Notes: generated from the letters alone by a model not told the origin. Numbered from the stretch's first letter, positions 18,401 through 27,430 are shown. The stretch: DNA of 64,000 nucleotides from Anaerolineaceae bacterium (GCA_016841445.1 JAENZD010000003.1:251969-315968); one strand, 5' to 3'. Made by a program: numbers and translations.

Positions 18401-21400
18401 GGCGATCCGGGTTACCCTTACAAGTTTGTACCTGAAACAGAGTTGATCGCCGGCGCCAGTCCGCAGACAGGATCGGATGGCCGCGCCAGGGTGAGTTTCA
18501 CACCACCGCAAGCCGGCACCTATCAACTGACGGTACATTCAGGAGAAGCTGTCACCCAGGTTGTGATCTGGGTGGGCGGTTCTGGCGCAGCCATATGGCC
18601 GAGGCAGTCGGGCAACCAGATTCGTTTGATCCCGGATGAGGAAAATTACCAGCCAGGTCAAATTGCTGAAATCTTTGTTCCCAACCCATTCTCTGATGGG
18701 GCAAAAGCGCTGATCACGGTGGAACGTGGTGAGGTGATGGAATCCCGAGTGATTAATATTTCTGGCTCCGGACAGGTGGTTTCGATCCCCATTTCACAGG
18801 ATGCCATCCCTAATATCTACGTGTCTGCCATGCTGCTGGGGCGGGATGAGGGCGGTTATTTTGCATACCGGCAGGGTACTGTCAATTTACCAGTGGCTCC
18901 GATCAGCAAGGAACTGAACGTTTCTCTCGTCGTTGATCCTGACCAGGCAGAACCCGGTGACATGGTTTCTGCAGCAATCAGTGTCACAGACCAGCAGGGC
19001 AATCCTGTGCAAGGTGCGTTTTCAGTGGCTGTTGTCGATAAAGCAGTTATGGCACTGGTTGAATCCAACCGGGAGCCAATTCTTGAGGCTTTTTATGGAA
19101 CTCAACCGCTCTCGATCCTGACAGGATTTTCACTTCAGACTTACGGACTACGCTCAGAACTGCAGGCGATGGCTTACGGACAGGGCGGGGGTGGCGGTGA
19201 GGGGATGGAGGCTGTTACAGTCCGAGAGGAATTCCCGGATACTGCTTACTGGCGTGGGGAAGTGATTACTGGAAGCGACGGCATGGCAATGTTGGAGATC
19301 CCCCTTCCGGATTCACTGACGACGTGGGTCGTGAGCGTTGTCGGTCTGACACAGACATACCTGGTAGGTGAGGCCGAAGCAGAAATTCAAACGCAAAAAC
19401 CGTTGATGATCCAACCTGTGACCCCGCGCTTCTTTGTGGATGGCGACAGTGTGGAATTGGCGGCTGTTGTATACAACAATACGGCGGGAACCCAGGCTGT
19501 GGATGTCTCTATTCAAACGAACGGATTTACACTGGCGGATGAAACCACCCGACTGCAGATGATTGATCTTGAGCCGGGTGAAAGCAAGCGAGTGGTTTGG
19601 AAAGGAACGGTCGATAGTGTTGAAACAGTAGAACTGGTCTTCAAAGCTGTTTCCGGCGATTTGCAGGATGCCAGCGCACCTCTTTGGGGTGATCTGGATG
19701 TTAAACGATATGTCATGCCCAACACATTCAGTACTGCGGGTCAACTCGCTGAGGCTGGGCAGCGACTGGAACTGATCAGCTTGCCGCTATCCACAGATCC
19801 TTCATCAGGAGATCTCTCGCTGGTGCTGAACCCTTCCTTAACCTCGACGCTCCTCGAGAGCCTGGAGGCGATGGACGCAACGCAGTATGAGGATACCCTT
19901 TCGATTCTCTCCCGATTGCTTGGCAACCTGAACGGGTATCTGGCCTTGAAAGAACTGGGGATAGACTCCCCACAGCTTGAGAAAAACCTGAAGGACCTGA
20001 CAAAGACCGGCATTAACCAGCTTTTGGAAACGCAAAATTTCGACGGTGGTTGGTCCTGGCGAGGTGGTGCTGAAAATGATTTTCCCGTCTCGAACGCCTT
20101 TATTACGGCTTACGTCCTGATCGGTCTGGAAAAGGCTGCTGAGGCTGGCTTTAAAGTCGGAGAAGACTCCACCGATCGAGCCGTTGAATTTCTAGCGAAT
20201 AACATTTCTGTCATAAGAAACACATCATCCAGTGAAGAATGGGACCGTTTATCCTTCATTGTTTATGCATTGAGAAACAGTGATATCTCGTTAAGTACGG
20301 GGATCAATGGGTTGTACGAATACCGCTCTGAGTTAAATCCCTGGGCATTGGCTTTGCTTAGTCTTACACTTAACGATATCGGTGGCCGGGATGAAGAAGT
20401 CCGGACCCTGCTGAATGATTTAGAAGCGCGTGCTGTCCGCTCAGCAACTGGCGTTTACTGGGAATCTGAAGAAGTCTCCTGGACCCTGCCGGGAACGATT
20501 AATTTCAATACAGCAGTGGCTTTATATGCACTCTCACAGCTCGACCCGGCATCCACCAGCCTTGTTCCTTCTCTTCAATATTTGTTGGTTAACCGCCAGG
20601 GAGAGACTCTGGGCCATTCTGGTTTTGAAACTGCCTGGATCTTGATGGCATTGACACAGGCGATCAAAGGCACCGGCGATTACCAGGCAGATTTCAATTT
20701 CCAATCGATATTGAATGACGTCGTGATAGCTGAAGGCAGCGCAGAAGGGACAAGGCCTCATGCTGCGGTGCAAGCATCTCTACCGATTGGTTCTTTTTAC
20801 CCCGATTCACCTAACGCATTGGTCATTGAACGGAGCGAAGGCAGCGGGACGCTTTACTACCGTGTGGATCTGAATACCTACCAGCCTGCTTCTTCTGCTG
20901 AACCAATCAATCAAGGTATCAGCATTACGCGGGATTACTACATCACCGGCGAGGGCTGCCCGACTGACCCCGAATGTGAGTCGGTTGACCGGGTACAGCT
21001 AATAGACGGCCAGCAGCCGCCGATGGTGACGGTCGCTTTGACGGTGATTGTTCCGCATGATATGGTCAATGTGATGTTGGAGGATTTCATCCCCTCAGGG
21101 ACGGAAATTGTCAATCGAAGGCTGCTGACGACCCAGATCCTGCAGGAAGGGACAGATCAGTTCTATGATCCGCGAGATCCGTTTGGAGATGGATGGGGCT
21201 GGTGGTATTTCAATCAACCGAAAATATATGACGACCATGTTCTCTGGACCGCGGATTCGTTACCAGCAGGGACCTATACTTTGACCTACGAGTTGTATCC
21301 TTTCCAAAAGGGGACTTATCAAATCTTGCCGGCACATGCCTGGCAATATTTCTACCCTGAAATACAGGGGACTTCTGCAGGTGGCTTATTCATCATTGAA

Positions 21401-21403
21401 TAA
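15422..21403 (+). CDS. alpha-2-macroglobulin family lipoprotein lacking the thioester motif
   Basis: 1993 residues, the largest protein here. The signal peptide ends in a lipobox (LIGG-C30). It follows the bacterial macroglobulin plan: Ig-like SbsA-type domains at about 60-370, MG domains including the MG2-like segment DVYAYTDRPIYRPGD near 700, a bait-like region, the A2M signature TAYWRGEVITGSDG near 1278, and an alpha/alpha-toroid complement-like domain near 1450-1750. At the place where CxEQ should form the thioester (about residue 1490, LLESLEA...TLSILSRLLGNL) the Cys and Gln are missing. Thioester-less homologues such as E. coli YfaS exist. It probably guards the cell surface against proteases by a non-covalent mechanism, or is structural. 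The usual partner pbpC is not adjacent. AGGAGGT precedes the ATG and a CGGTTTCGAAACCG palindrome (15381-15394) lies upstream. Confidence 0.9.
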   Translation: MKKANQIHPQRSVVKVLSLLVIFSSLIGGCQLPWRASQEETPQASEISSDSTATPQPRKDLPPALVEVSPIPNSIISLQQPISLSFNQPMDIASVEAAVSFDPQVSGRFSWDDDQVLTFTPDEILPPGTLLNMEVAAQAQAANGKALQDPINIHFQMTEELAALQVVPSDRSLDVDPESVVFVTFNQPVVPLGAEDDAEPGFTLSPDVSGTGAWLNTSTYAFTPDPSMNGGTLYTTTLNEDLKSVYGAGLASTQSLNYRFTTTKPQVMNILPLSSRKLRLDGPVEIEFNIRMDTENVDSHFSLIGPDGSAVDGSFEWDEALKAVKFTPRTNLERNTTYTIQLTEGAQSLGGIPIDVPIEMTRTTYSVLTLDSTALPEFESYSWGYGYYIINLTAPFDREDFSDTIQVEPDVSGKSVFSMDEDTLYIGGYFEPETVYSVTLEAGLKDIWGGQLGLDITNTFLTGPAEPVLTVETGMTSYNMLFIPDTASEIVLQATNINTVTFELSPISLEDLKTLLHPDNYNYRQMYLPGNLESTTHNLALVRNENEIVTLPLEYQGETLQPGIYFLAVSTPDIRADEYQSYQKFYLIVSQNNLVMKIAPEQAFVWGTELADYAPLVDADVSIYTTEGEQVASGQTDSQGIFIHEMTRTEETYGSFYAVVGEPGDPNFGFTISYWNQNYSLYEMGINLASNPPKLDVYAYTDRPIYRPGDDVHFKAAVYSKDNGTPIMPAIEQITVTIDGDPGLSGIPSQLFNEELVLDSYGMLEGQVTLSEDANVGRYSINFEVDDRYIASVSFEVAAYRKPEIEIQLDLSDSEIIAGESVDASALVKTYFGFPVSDQSYTWHLYEKQSYFYLPGYQVGPYSIDWLNPRLPGDSPAGPIVSSGEGLTDGQGYLEVELSEEDLLTSENTHGSTNRYTFETTVLDESGFTVSQRETILVHPETFYIGIQPQTYFGSADEAFDFEILTVDWEKEPLENIALEATFESIQWQYEETGDPGYPYKFVPETELIAGASPQTGSDGRARVSFTPPQAGTYQLTVHSGEAVTQVVIWVGGSGAAIWPRQSGNQIRLIPDEENYQPGQIAEIFVPNPFSDGAKALITVERGEVMESRVINISGSGQVVSIPISQDAIPNIYVSAMLLGRDEGGYFAYRQGTVNLPVAPISKELNVSLVVDPDQAEPGDMVSAAISVTDQQGNPVQGAFSVAVVDKAVMALVESNREPILEAFYGTQPLSILTGFSLQTYGLRSELQAMAYGQGGGGGEGMEAVTVREEFPDTAYWRGEVITGSDGMAMLEIPLPDSLTTWVVSVVGLTQTYLVGEAEAEIQTQKPLMIQPVTPRFFVDGDSVELAAVVYNNTAGTQAVDVSIQTNGFTLADETTRLQMIDLEPGESKRVVWKGTVDSVETVELVFKAVSGDLQDASAPLWGDLDVKRYVMPNTFSTAGQLAEAGQRLELISLPLSTDPSSGDLSLVLNPSLTSTLLESLEAMDATQYEDTLSILSRLLGNLNGYLALKELGIDSPQLEKNLKDLTKTGINQLLETQNFDGGWSWRGGAENDFPVSNAFITAYVLIGLEKAAEAGFKVGEDSTDRAVEFLANNISVIRNTSSSEEWDRLSFIVYALRNSDISLSTGINGLYEYRSELNPWALALLSLTLNDIGGRDEEVRTLLNDLEARAVRSATGVYWESEEVSWTLPGTINFNTAVALYALSQLDPASTSLVPSLQYLLVNRQGETLGHSGFETAWILMALTQAIKGTGDYQADFNFQSILNDVVIAEGSAEGTRPHAAVQASLPIGSFYPDSPNALVIERSEGSGTLYYRVDLNTYQPASSAEPINQGISITRDYYITGEGCPTDPECESVDRVQLIDGQQPPMVTVALTVIVPHDMVNVMLEDFIPSGTEIVNRRLLTTQILQEGTDQFYDPRDPFGDGWGWWYFNQPKIYDDHVLWTADSLPAGTYTLTYELYPFQKGTYQILPAHAWQYFYPEIQGTSAGGLFIIE

Positions 21404-21420
21404 ATATGGCTCAAAAATGA

Positions 21421-21457
21421 AAAGCGCTGTTTGAAAGTGAAAACAGCGCTTTTTTAT
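21421..21457. terminator. bidirectional rho-independent terminator
   Basis: AAAGCGCTGTTT and AAACAGCGCTTT make a 12-bp stem with an 8-nt loop and T- or A-rich flanks on both sides. It separates the convergent macroglobulin and rhomboid genes. Confidence 0.9.
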
Positions 21458-21501
21458 TATAGGATTTGATCCAACGAAGATAGGTTGAGACTGTTGGGAA
21501 T

Positions 21502-22263
21502 TCAGGATGTGATGAAGGGTATCAGCGCGATGACCGTGAACCCAATAAAAACAACCAGGCTGGCGATCACGAGATCACCCTTTTTCCTTTGATCAACGAT
21601 GTGCAGGAATGGTGATTGACCTGAAATTTTCAGTGATGGTCCGGCTTTCCAGGCAAAGAAAATCCCACCGATGAGTCCGCCAATATGCCCCATATTATCG
21701 ATCTGGGTGCCGGGTGCAAAGCCATAGACCAGGTTGATACCCAAAATGAAAACCAGGTTCATTAATGACCGTTGAGTATTTGTTTTCCCAAACAGCTTCC
21801 GATTTTGGAAAATGAAAACACCTTCTGCTGCCAGGAGACCAAAAACAGCCGTGGAGGCACCAAGGGATGGGTTTTCAGTCAGGACAAATGAAAGGACATT
21901 CCCGGAAAATCCGCACAGGAGGTAGAGCAGCAGCAGCCGGCCATGCCCATAAAACCGCTCAAGCCTGCTGCCGATGATATATAAGGCGTACATATTCATG
22001 CCCAGATGCAGGATCGAACCATGCAGCAAGATGGGGGTTATCAATCGCCAGACTTCCCCCTGCATGATATATTCGTTAACCTTGCCGCCGTAAAGGAAAA
22101 GTAGATCAAAGCCATAGACGGTCTCTACCAGGAATTGGATGACATAGACCGCCACCGTAACCCCAATTAGAACATAGGTCATGATGGGTTTTATTTGTGG
22201 AACAGAAACCTGAAGCCGTTCAGGTGGCCTTTCATTAAATGATGAGGGAGGGGTTTCACTCAA
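21502..22263 (-). CDS. rhomboid family intramembrane serine protease
   Basis: 253 residues with six predicted membrane segments. The catalytic serine is S137 in LGASTAVFG and the catalytic histidine is H193 in NMGHIGGLIGG, with the HGSILHLGMNM loop carrying the conserved His and Asn. It cleaves transmembrane helices of unknown substrates. The start is TTG 22263, overlapping the end of gmk by 8 nt (TTGAGTGA), so the two are translationally coupled. A C-terminal extra hydrophobic helix is present. Confidence 0.93.
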   Translation of the reverse strand: MSETPPSSFNERPPERLQVSVPQIKPIMTYVLIGVTVAVYVIQFLVETVYGFDLLFLYGGKVNEYIMQGEVWRLITPILLHGSILHLGMNMYALYIIGSRLERFYGHGRLLLLYLLCGFSGNVLSFVLTENPSLGASTAVFGLLAAEGVFIFQNRKLFGKTNTQRSLMNLVFILGINLVYGFAPGTQIDNMGHIGGLIGGIFFAWKAGPSLKISGQSPFLHIVDQRKKGDLVIASLVVFIGFTVIALIPFITS

Positions 22264-22891
22264 ACTGCACTCTCCTGGGGTTTACGCGGTGATGCTCAGC
22301 TTCGATGATGCTTTCGATAACATCCAAAGTCTCGTCCAGTTTATCCGCTTCATTAGCAACGATATAATCGAAAATATCCAGGGTTTCATATTCTTCTTTG
22401 GCTGTTTTGATACGTACGCCCAGTTCTTCATCGGTTTCGCTGCGTCGATCTCTCAGCCGCTGAATCCATTCTGCTTTGCTCTTGGCTGTCAGGAAGATCA
22501 AAATGGCGTCCGGGCAAAGGTTATGGACGGTTTGCGCACCCTGAACATCCAGGCGCATGACAACATCTTTGCCGCTGTCCAGTGCTTTTTTTACCTGCGA
22601 TTTAGGCACACCTTTATAGTTGGAATAAACCCAGGCATATTCCAGGAATTCGCCATCAGCTATCATTTTTTCAAATGTTTCTTCACTGTAGAAAAAATAA
22701 TCTTTCCCAGGCACTTCATTTTCCCGAGGCTGGCGGTTGGTTGCTGTGATCACAAAATGAAACGGGAGGTCCCGTTTTTTCATGCCCAGCACGACCGTAT
22801 CCTTGCCGATTCCTGAGGGGCCTGAAATGACGATCAGCAGGGGTGCGTGTTCCGGTTGTTTTAATTCGAAATCAATCCCAATATCATTCAT
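22256..22891 (-). CDS. gmk: guanylate kinase
   Basis: Phosphorylates GMP (and dGMP) with ATP in the cytosol for nucleotide synthesis. 211 residues with the P-loop SGPSGIGKDT, the GMP-binding TNRQPRENEVPGKDYFF with conserved Arg, Glu and Tyr, the VYSNYKGVPKSQV lid and the DVQGAQTV segment. The P-loop has Asp instead of the common Gly or Ser before the final Thr, a modest variation. It is followed by an overlapping rhomboid gene. The Shine-Dalgarno is weak (AAGTGA). Confidence 0.96.
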   Translation of the reverse strand: MNDIGIDFELKQPEHAPLLIVISGPSGIGKDTVVLGMKKRDLPFHFVITATNRQPRENEVPGKDYFFYSEETFEKMIADGEFLEYAWVYSNYKGVPKSQVKKALDSGKDVVMRLDVQGAQTVHNLCPDAILIFLTAKSKAEWIQRLRDRRSETDEELGVRIKTAKEEYETLDIFDYIVANEADKLDETLDVIESIIEAEHHRVNPRRVQFE

Positions 22892-23003
22892 TGAAAATTC
22901 ACTTTGTTTATAATAATATCATCACTAAGTTAGTTATACCTTGCCAACAAAGGTTCAGTGCTTGATTATAATGCATTTTAGAACATGATCTGGAGAAAAG
23001 CTA

Positions 23004-23393
23004 ATGCCAACGTATACATACCGGTGTGAAAATTGTCATAAAAGATTTGATGTCATTCTTTCCTACAGTGAATATGGCCAGGTGGTCGTGCATTGCTCAA
23101 AATGCGGCAGCAGCGATGTCAGGCGCATCATCCAAAAAGTTCGGATTGCCCGGTCCGATGACAGCCGTCTTGAGGATATGATTGATCCTGGAAATATGGA
23201 TGGCCTGGAAGATGACCCCAAAACCCTGGGGCGATTGATGCGGAAAATGGAAAGTGAAATGGGTGAAGATGCAGGACCTGAGTTTGATGAGGTTGTCTCC
23301 AGGCTTGAAAGAGGGCAGGATCCGGAGCAGATTGAGAAAGAAATGCCTGGATTGGGGGATAATCTTGACGCAGCGGATGATCTTGACGATTGA
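23004..23393 (+). CDS. FmdB-family zinc-ribbon protein
   Basis: 129 residues. It begins PTYTYRCENCHKRFDV and has CSKCGSSDVRR further on, so two CxxC knuckles bind one zinc ion. The remaining two thirds is acidic and predicted helical or disordered. FmdB proteins are putative regulators, first named for methylotroph formamidase/amidase genes; function here is unknown. TATAAT and GGAGAAAAG lie upstream of the ATG. It diverges from gmk. Confidence 0.9.
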   Translation: MPTYTYRCENCHKRFDVILSYSEYGQVVVHCSKCGSSDVRRIIQKVRIARSDDSRLEDMIDPGNMDGLEDDPKTLGRLMRKMESEMGEDAGPEFDEVVSRLERGQDPEQIEKEMPGLGDNLDAADDLDD

Positions 23394-23396
23394 TCT

Positions 23397-24683
23397 TTAC
23401 TGACCCAATTTGATTAATAATCCTTCATAAGAATCAATCCAGGAGACAGCGTTTAGGAAACCAGCCAGGGTGTCAAACTGATCCCGGTAGGTGACCACTG
23501 CCGGACCGATGGGGTCCTCTCCTGATGCACCACCACCGGGCTGGTCGTTGTATGCCCCATAGAATGAGAAATACGCCTGGTTCAATTTGCGGATCAGGTA
23601 ACCATTTTCCCAGAAGAACTGCCGGCGCTGCTCCATGAACTGTTCGGCAGCCTCAACGTCACCCTGTGCAAGCAAACGGTCGACTTCCACCCGTGTGAGG
23701 CGCATTTCAGCCCGGAAATTAAAAGTTTGGGGGTCGATTTCTGGAACGGGAGTGTTAGTTTCGCTTTCTTCTACTTCCTTGGGGACGTATTCCGGATAAT
23801 ATTCCCGAAGAATCATTAAGCCTAATTCTTTCCCAGCCAGGGAGGCCACGGTTTCATTGATCGTGCGCAGCGCATCGGTGGTGTAATAGTTGATCCCTAA
23901 AGGACGCAGGGTCAGGAAATTATGAACCCATTCATGGGAGATGACTTCCGTAAGCCTAACGATATCTGTCGTTTGCATGACCATTGTGGGGTAGGTGCCA
24001 ATGCCCCCAATCGGGACGACTAATGCAGAATGATCCAGGTCCGCATAAATTTCATTTTCCAGCTTTTCCATTTGTTCCGTTTCCAAACCGGGTTCCAGGG
24101 AAATATCCAGGACCTGCGCGATCTGGGTGCGAGGTGAAATGATCAGGGAATAGGGAATTTCGCTTATCCTGTAGAGGGAGGGCGGCAGGACCTGTCCGAG
24201 GATATCCAGACCATTTGACTCGATGACAGACATTAGCTGTGCTTGCAAGATAGATTCAGCTAAAAATGCCTGAGAATATAAAATTTTTTGTTCTGCATCG
24301 CGTTCCATCCGGAGTGATTGGCTTTTTGCTTCAGGGTCAGTGATCTCAGGGTCAGCGTACATCAACAAGACTTGCCGGTTGAGGGTGTTAACCTTTTGGA
24401 CTTGCGCCAGGTAGGTCAGCACAAATTCGGATTGCTGGTCTTCCGATATGAATTTATCCATGCTTAATGCCCAGTTTGAAAGCTTGGCAATAACAGCATC
24501 CAGAGTCCAGGTTCCGAAATCGAATTCGATAGGTCGGGTTATCGCATGCACATAAGATGATAAACTGCCTGGTGGTTGGGTTGATCCTGCTGCGAGCAGG
24601 ATGACACCGCCCAGAACGATGATTGTTCGGAGAAGACGCCAGAAAATTCGGAAGAAATGTTTGATTTTTCCTGATTGAACCAT
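23397..24683 (-). CDS. membrane-anchored protein with HEXXH putative zinc-peptidase motif
   Basis: 428 residues. One N-terminal membrane segment (about 15-33) is followed by an extracytoplasmic domain. The motif ISHEWVHNF (HEWVH at 250-254), with Glu in TINETVASLAGKE about 20 residues later, fits a gluzincin-type zinc site. The region RVEVDRLLAQGDVEAAEQFMEQRR is a helical hairpin and the Cys-poor remainder is unassigned. I do not recognise the family, and peptidase activity is an inference from the motif. It is convergent with fmdB, 3 bp from it. Confidence 0.6.
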   Translation of the reverse strand: MVQSGKIKHFFRIFWRLLRTIIVLGGVILLAAGSTQPPGSLSSYVHAITRPIEFDFGTWTLDAVIAKLSNWALSMDKFISEDQQSEFVLTYLAQVQKVNTLNRQVLLMYADPEITDPEAKSQSLRMERDAEQKILYSQAFLAESILQAQLMSVIESNGLDILGQVLPPSLYRISEIPYSLIISPRTQIAQVLDISLEPGLETEQMEKLENEIYADLDHSALVVPIGGIGTYPTMVMQTTDIVRLTEVISHEWVHNFLTLRPLGINYYTTDALRTINETVASLAGKELGLMILREYYPEYVPKEVEESETNTPVPEIDPQTFNFRAEMRLTRVEVDRLLAQGDVEAAEQFMEQRRQFFWENGYLIRKLNQAYFSFYGAYNDQPGGGASGEDPIGPAVVTYRDQFDTLAGFLNAVSWIDSYEGLLIKLGQ

Positions 24684-24784
24684 GTTCGAATTTTAGCACA
24701 TACGACAAGCGATATCCTGTGAATCAGATCAGCAACCTGATACAATAGTAGAAGTTTAACCGTTACATTAAGGAGAGAATTGTT

Positions 24785-25195
24785 TTGGAAACAAAATCGA
24801 AGACCCCTGCACCTGTAAAAATAATTGCCGTCCTATTAATTATTTTGGGACTATTTGCTGGATTTGGCAGCTTGATCTTATGGGGACAAGGCTTTTTATT
24901 CAATTTTCCGGGGGATGTAAAACTGGCGACCCCGATTGCGGACTTCTTTATCAATTTTCCAATTTCAGTCATCGCTGGCATTGGATTATTAGGAATGCGC
25001 AAGTACGGTTATGCAACATCCCAGTTCGTTGCAGGTATATACATTTACGCTTCAGTTCTGATCTTTGTGGATATGTTCCAGGGAGAACTCCCATCAAGCC
25101 CTGAAATCTGGGCGCCGCAAGCCCTGGCCGTTGTGATCGGTTTGATCCTGGTGTTCTACCTCTGGCGTTTGAGGGATAAGTTCGTTGGAAAATAA
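24785..25195 (+). CDS. small four-helix membrane protein of unknown function
   Basis: 136 residues with four strongly hydrophobic helices, from residue 11 to near 132, a short polar N terminus and a basic C terminus. The start is TTG 24785 with AAGGAGAG 8 nt upstream. No catalytic or binding motif is visible. A TACAAT hexamer about 40 bp upstream may be its promoter. It is monocistronic and convergent with the SGNH-like lipoprotein. Confidence 0.6.
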   Translation: METKSKTPAPVKIIAVLLIILGLFAGFGSLILWGQGFLFNFPGDVKLATPIADFFINFPISVIAGIGLLGMRKYGYATSQFVAGIYIYASVLIFVDMFQGELPSSPEIWAPQALAVVIGLILVFYLWRLRDKFVGK

Positions 25196-25219
25196 AATAA
25201 CCAGTTATTGAAAACTAAA

Positions 25220-27289
25220 TTATCGCCAGTAAATATTCGTGATGTAGAAGAAATCTGTACTGGAGAGAAGTGCTGGATCAATTAAGATTAATTTCTCACC
25301 GGTAGTGAGATCCGTTTGATAGATGCTGACCTCGTAAGGTCCTTCCTCAAGCGGCTCTGTCAGGAAGAACAGGACCCGGTCACCTTCAGGGGACCACACA
25401 AGCCGGGGTTCCAATGATCCGCTTAAACCGTCGAGCTTCCCGTAATCATACAGGATCCCTAAGTCTAAATTCCAGAGGTAGGTCTGCAGTCGCAGGGAAT
25501 ACCGGTAGTATTCACTATAAACATTGTAGAGGATAAGCAGCTGATTGCTGCCTGGGGAGAACGCATAGGTTTCAACTTCAGGGTAGACCATAAAGCCTGA
25601 TTCTTCCGGCAAATACAGGACGCGCCGGCTTGATGCGCCATCGGCTGTCTCTTCCATGATCAAATACCAGATATGTCCATAGTTCTCTTTAGTCGCCGCA
25701 TCCGGGTTTAAATAGGCAACCTTACTCCCGTCCGGTGAGAATGTGGGTTTGATGACCTTGTCCATCAGCGTGATGCTGTCATCTGAATTTTTCTGGAAAA
25801 TACCTTCGGATTGGCAGAAGTCCTTGCTGGAACAGGAGCCTATTTCAATAATTAGTGTGTCGTCATCTGCCCCGGGTATCAGACGATAAGCTTCACCTGT
25901 GCTGGTTTGGATGGGATCACTGGTATCGAGGAAGACGAGATCTTCGTCATTTGAGAGCCAATAAGCACCTAGCACACCCAGGTAATTGAACGTCTCCGAG
26001 ACCAGTTCAGCCGTTCCATCCTGCAAATTGACTTGGTAGAGCTCATTCTGGTTGTTCACCAGCAGATGATTACCATCGCCACTTACATCCTGCAGGTCAA
26101 AGCCTTCGGGTAACACCTGGGTTAATTCCTGGGTTTCTACAACATATGCATACACACCGCCGCTGACGATTTCACCATCCCTTGAGATGGCAGTCCCAAA
26201 AAAGATACATTCCGAAGCGCAATCCGGGATTTCGACTTGAATATCATTCTCTTGTGTCGGTTCAGGCGTGGCTGTCGGTATCGCCGTTTCTTCTACGGCT
26301 GCAGTTTGGGTGGATTCAACAGCCGTCCACACCTGGTATAGAGCGCGTAAGGCGAGCGTGTTTTTGAGGTTGTATCCTGCCTGGCTCAGGTGGAAGCCTT
26401 CTCTTTCCGGGTCGATACCAAAGTTATCCAGGTATTGAGCTGCCCGCCAGAAATTGACTACCGGAAGCTGATATTCATAGGCAACTCTGACAACCACCGG
26501 GTTGATAATATGGGTGCCGTTGCGCAGTTCGGAGGAGTCAGCTTTGGTGAGCAGGATTGGCACAGCACCCTGTTCGATGACGGTATCGACGATTTGCCGG
26601 AGGTAGATCTCGTAGCGGTCAATGGATTCCGGGTCCAGCCAGGTTTCCAGGGTGATGATCACAAAAGCCGGGTTGTTTAGACGAAACTCGCATGTCAGCG
26701 GGGTTTCTCCGGGTTTACACAATTCGGGATCAGCCTGAAGCGGGTTGAGGATCGACGCGGCTGTGAAGCCACCGCGAGCTGTCACCGCCCAGCGTTTGAA
26801 GGAGGGTTCAAAGGCGTTGATTGCTTTCCAGAGTTGGCTTTCTGCTGGTGCGGGTTCCAGTTCTCCCCGGGAGTATGGTCCCATAAATACATATGGAATG
26901 GATTGGCAGTCACCGATGACAGAAAAACCAAGCGGATCTCTACCGAGGGCTTGTCCCCTCTGATATATTTCGAGCACCCGATCACTGATTGACTCGGGTG
27001 AAATCGGCGCATCCCGCCAATCACTCAGGGTTGGGGCAGGTGTGGGTTGGTCTGTGGGTTGTTCCTGAACGGATTCGGGTTGGGGGGAGGATTCTGCCGC
27101 TGCGGGTAAAGTATTTGTAATATCTGGTGATATGGTATCTTCAATTAATTCAGTTTCTCCTACTTCAACCTCAGTGTCCGGTTTGGATTCAGTGACACTA
27201 GGTGGAATTTGCTGGCATGCGGCAAGCAATATTACGATAATAAATGCCAATGAAAGCTTAGTAAAGCGCTGGGTTGAAGAAAAAGCCAT
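25220..27289 (-). CDS. lipoprotein with SGNH-hydrolase-like domain followed by a PD40-type beta-propeller
   Basis: 689 residues. The signal peptide ends in LLAA-C25, followed by a Pro/Glu/Thr-rich linker. Residues about 85-315 look like an SGNH/GDSL hydrolase: FSVIGDCQS in block I (Cys in place of the catalytic Ser), an ILLTKADSS block, and DPEREGFHLSQAGYN resembling the DxxH of block V. Residues about 350-689 hold PD40-like repeats such as FSPDGSKVAYL and WSPEGDRVLFF. Such proteins act on the outer face of the envelope. The Ser to Cys change in block I questions hydrolase activity. A good minus-strand promoter lies upstream at 27348-27376 and GGAG is 11 nt before the ATG. Confidence 0.7.
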   Translation of the reverse strand: MAFSSTQRFTKLSLAFIIVILLAACQQIPPSVTESKPDTEVEVGETELIEDTISPDITNTLPAAAESSPQPESVQEQPTDQPTPAPTLSDWRDAPISPESISDRVLEIYQRGQALGRDPLGFSVIGDCQSIPYVFMGPYSRGELEPAPAESQLWKAINAFEPSFKRWAVTARGGFTAASILNPLQADPELCKPGETPLTCEFRLNNPAFVIITLETWLDPESIDRYEIYLRQIVDTVIEQGAVPILLTKADSSELRNGTHIINPVVVRVAYEYQLPVVNFWRAAQYLDNFGIDPEREGFHLSQAGYNLKNTLALRALYQVWTAVESTQTAAVEETAIPTATPEPTQENDIQVEIPDCASECIFFGTAISRDGEIVSGGVYAYVVETQELTQVLPEGFDLQDVSGDGNHLLVNNQNELYQVNLQDGTAELVSETFNYLGVLGAYWLSNDEDLVFLDTSDPIQTSTGEAYRLIPGADDDTLIIEIGSCSSKDFCQSEGIFQKNSDDSITLMDKVIKPTFSPDGSKVAYLNPDAATKENYGHIWYLIMEETADGASSRRVLYLPEESGFMVYPEVETYAFSPGSNQLLILYNVYSEYYRYSLRLQTYLWNLDLGILYDYGKLDGLSGSLEPRLVWSPEGDRVLFFLTEPLEEGPYEVSIYQTDLTTGEKLILIDPALLSSTDFFYITNIYWR

Positions 27290-27347
27290 AAAATCAAGTC
27301 TCCGATACTCTCATCCCTAAGATTTAATACCAGGTGAGCGTGAATGG

Positions 27348-27376
27348 ATTGTACTAATCGCCATCGAACCTGTCAA
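27348..27376 (-). promoter_or_regulatory. sigma70-type promoter of the SGNH/propeller lipoprotein gene
   Basis: On the minus strand a consensus TTGACA (27371-27376) is 17 bp from TACAAT (27348-27353), predicting a start near 27341 and a 50-nt leader. Confidence 0.75.
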
Positions 27377-27430
27377 ATAAGCGGGAAGTAGAAAGGAATT
27401 TCAGGCTTCTGGATTCCTATCCTTTTAAAA

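Noticed and set aside
22289-22816. 175-residue antisense ORF in gmk
   Set aside because: Shadow of a conserved gene.
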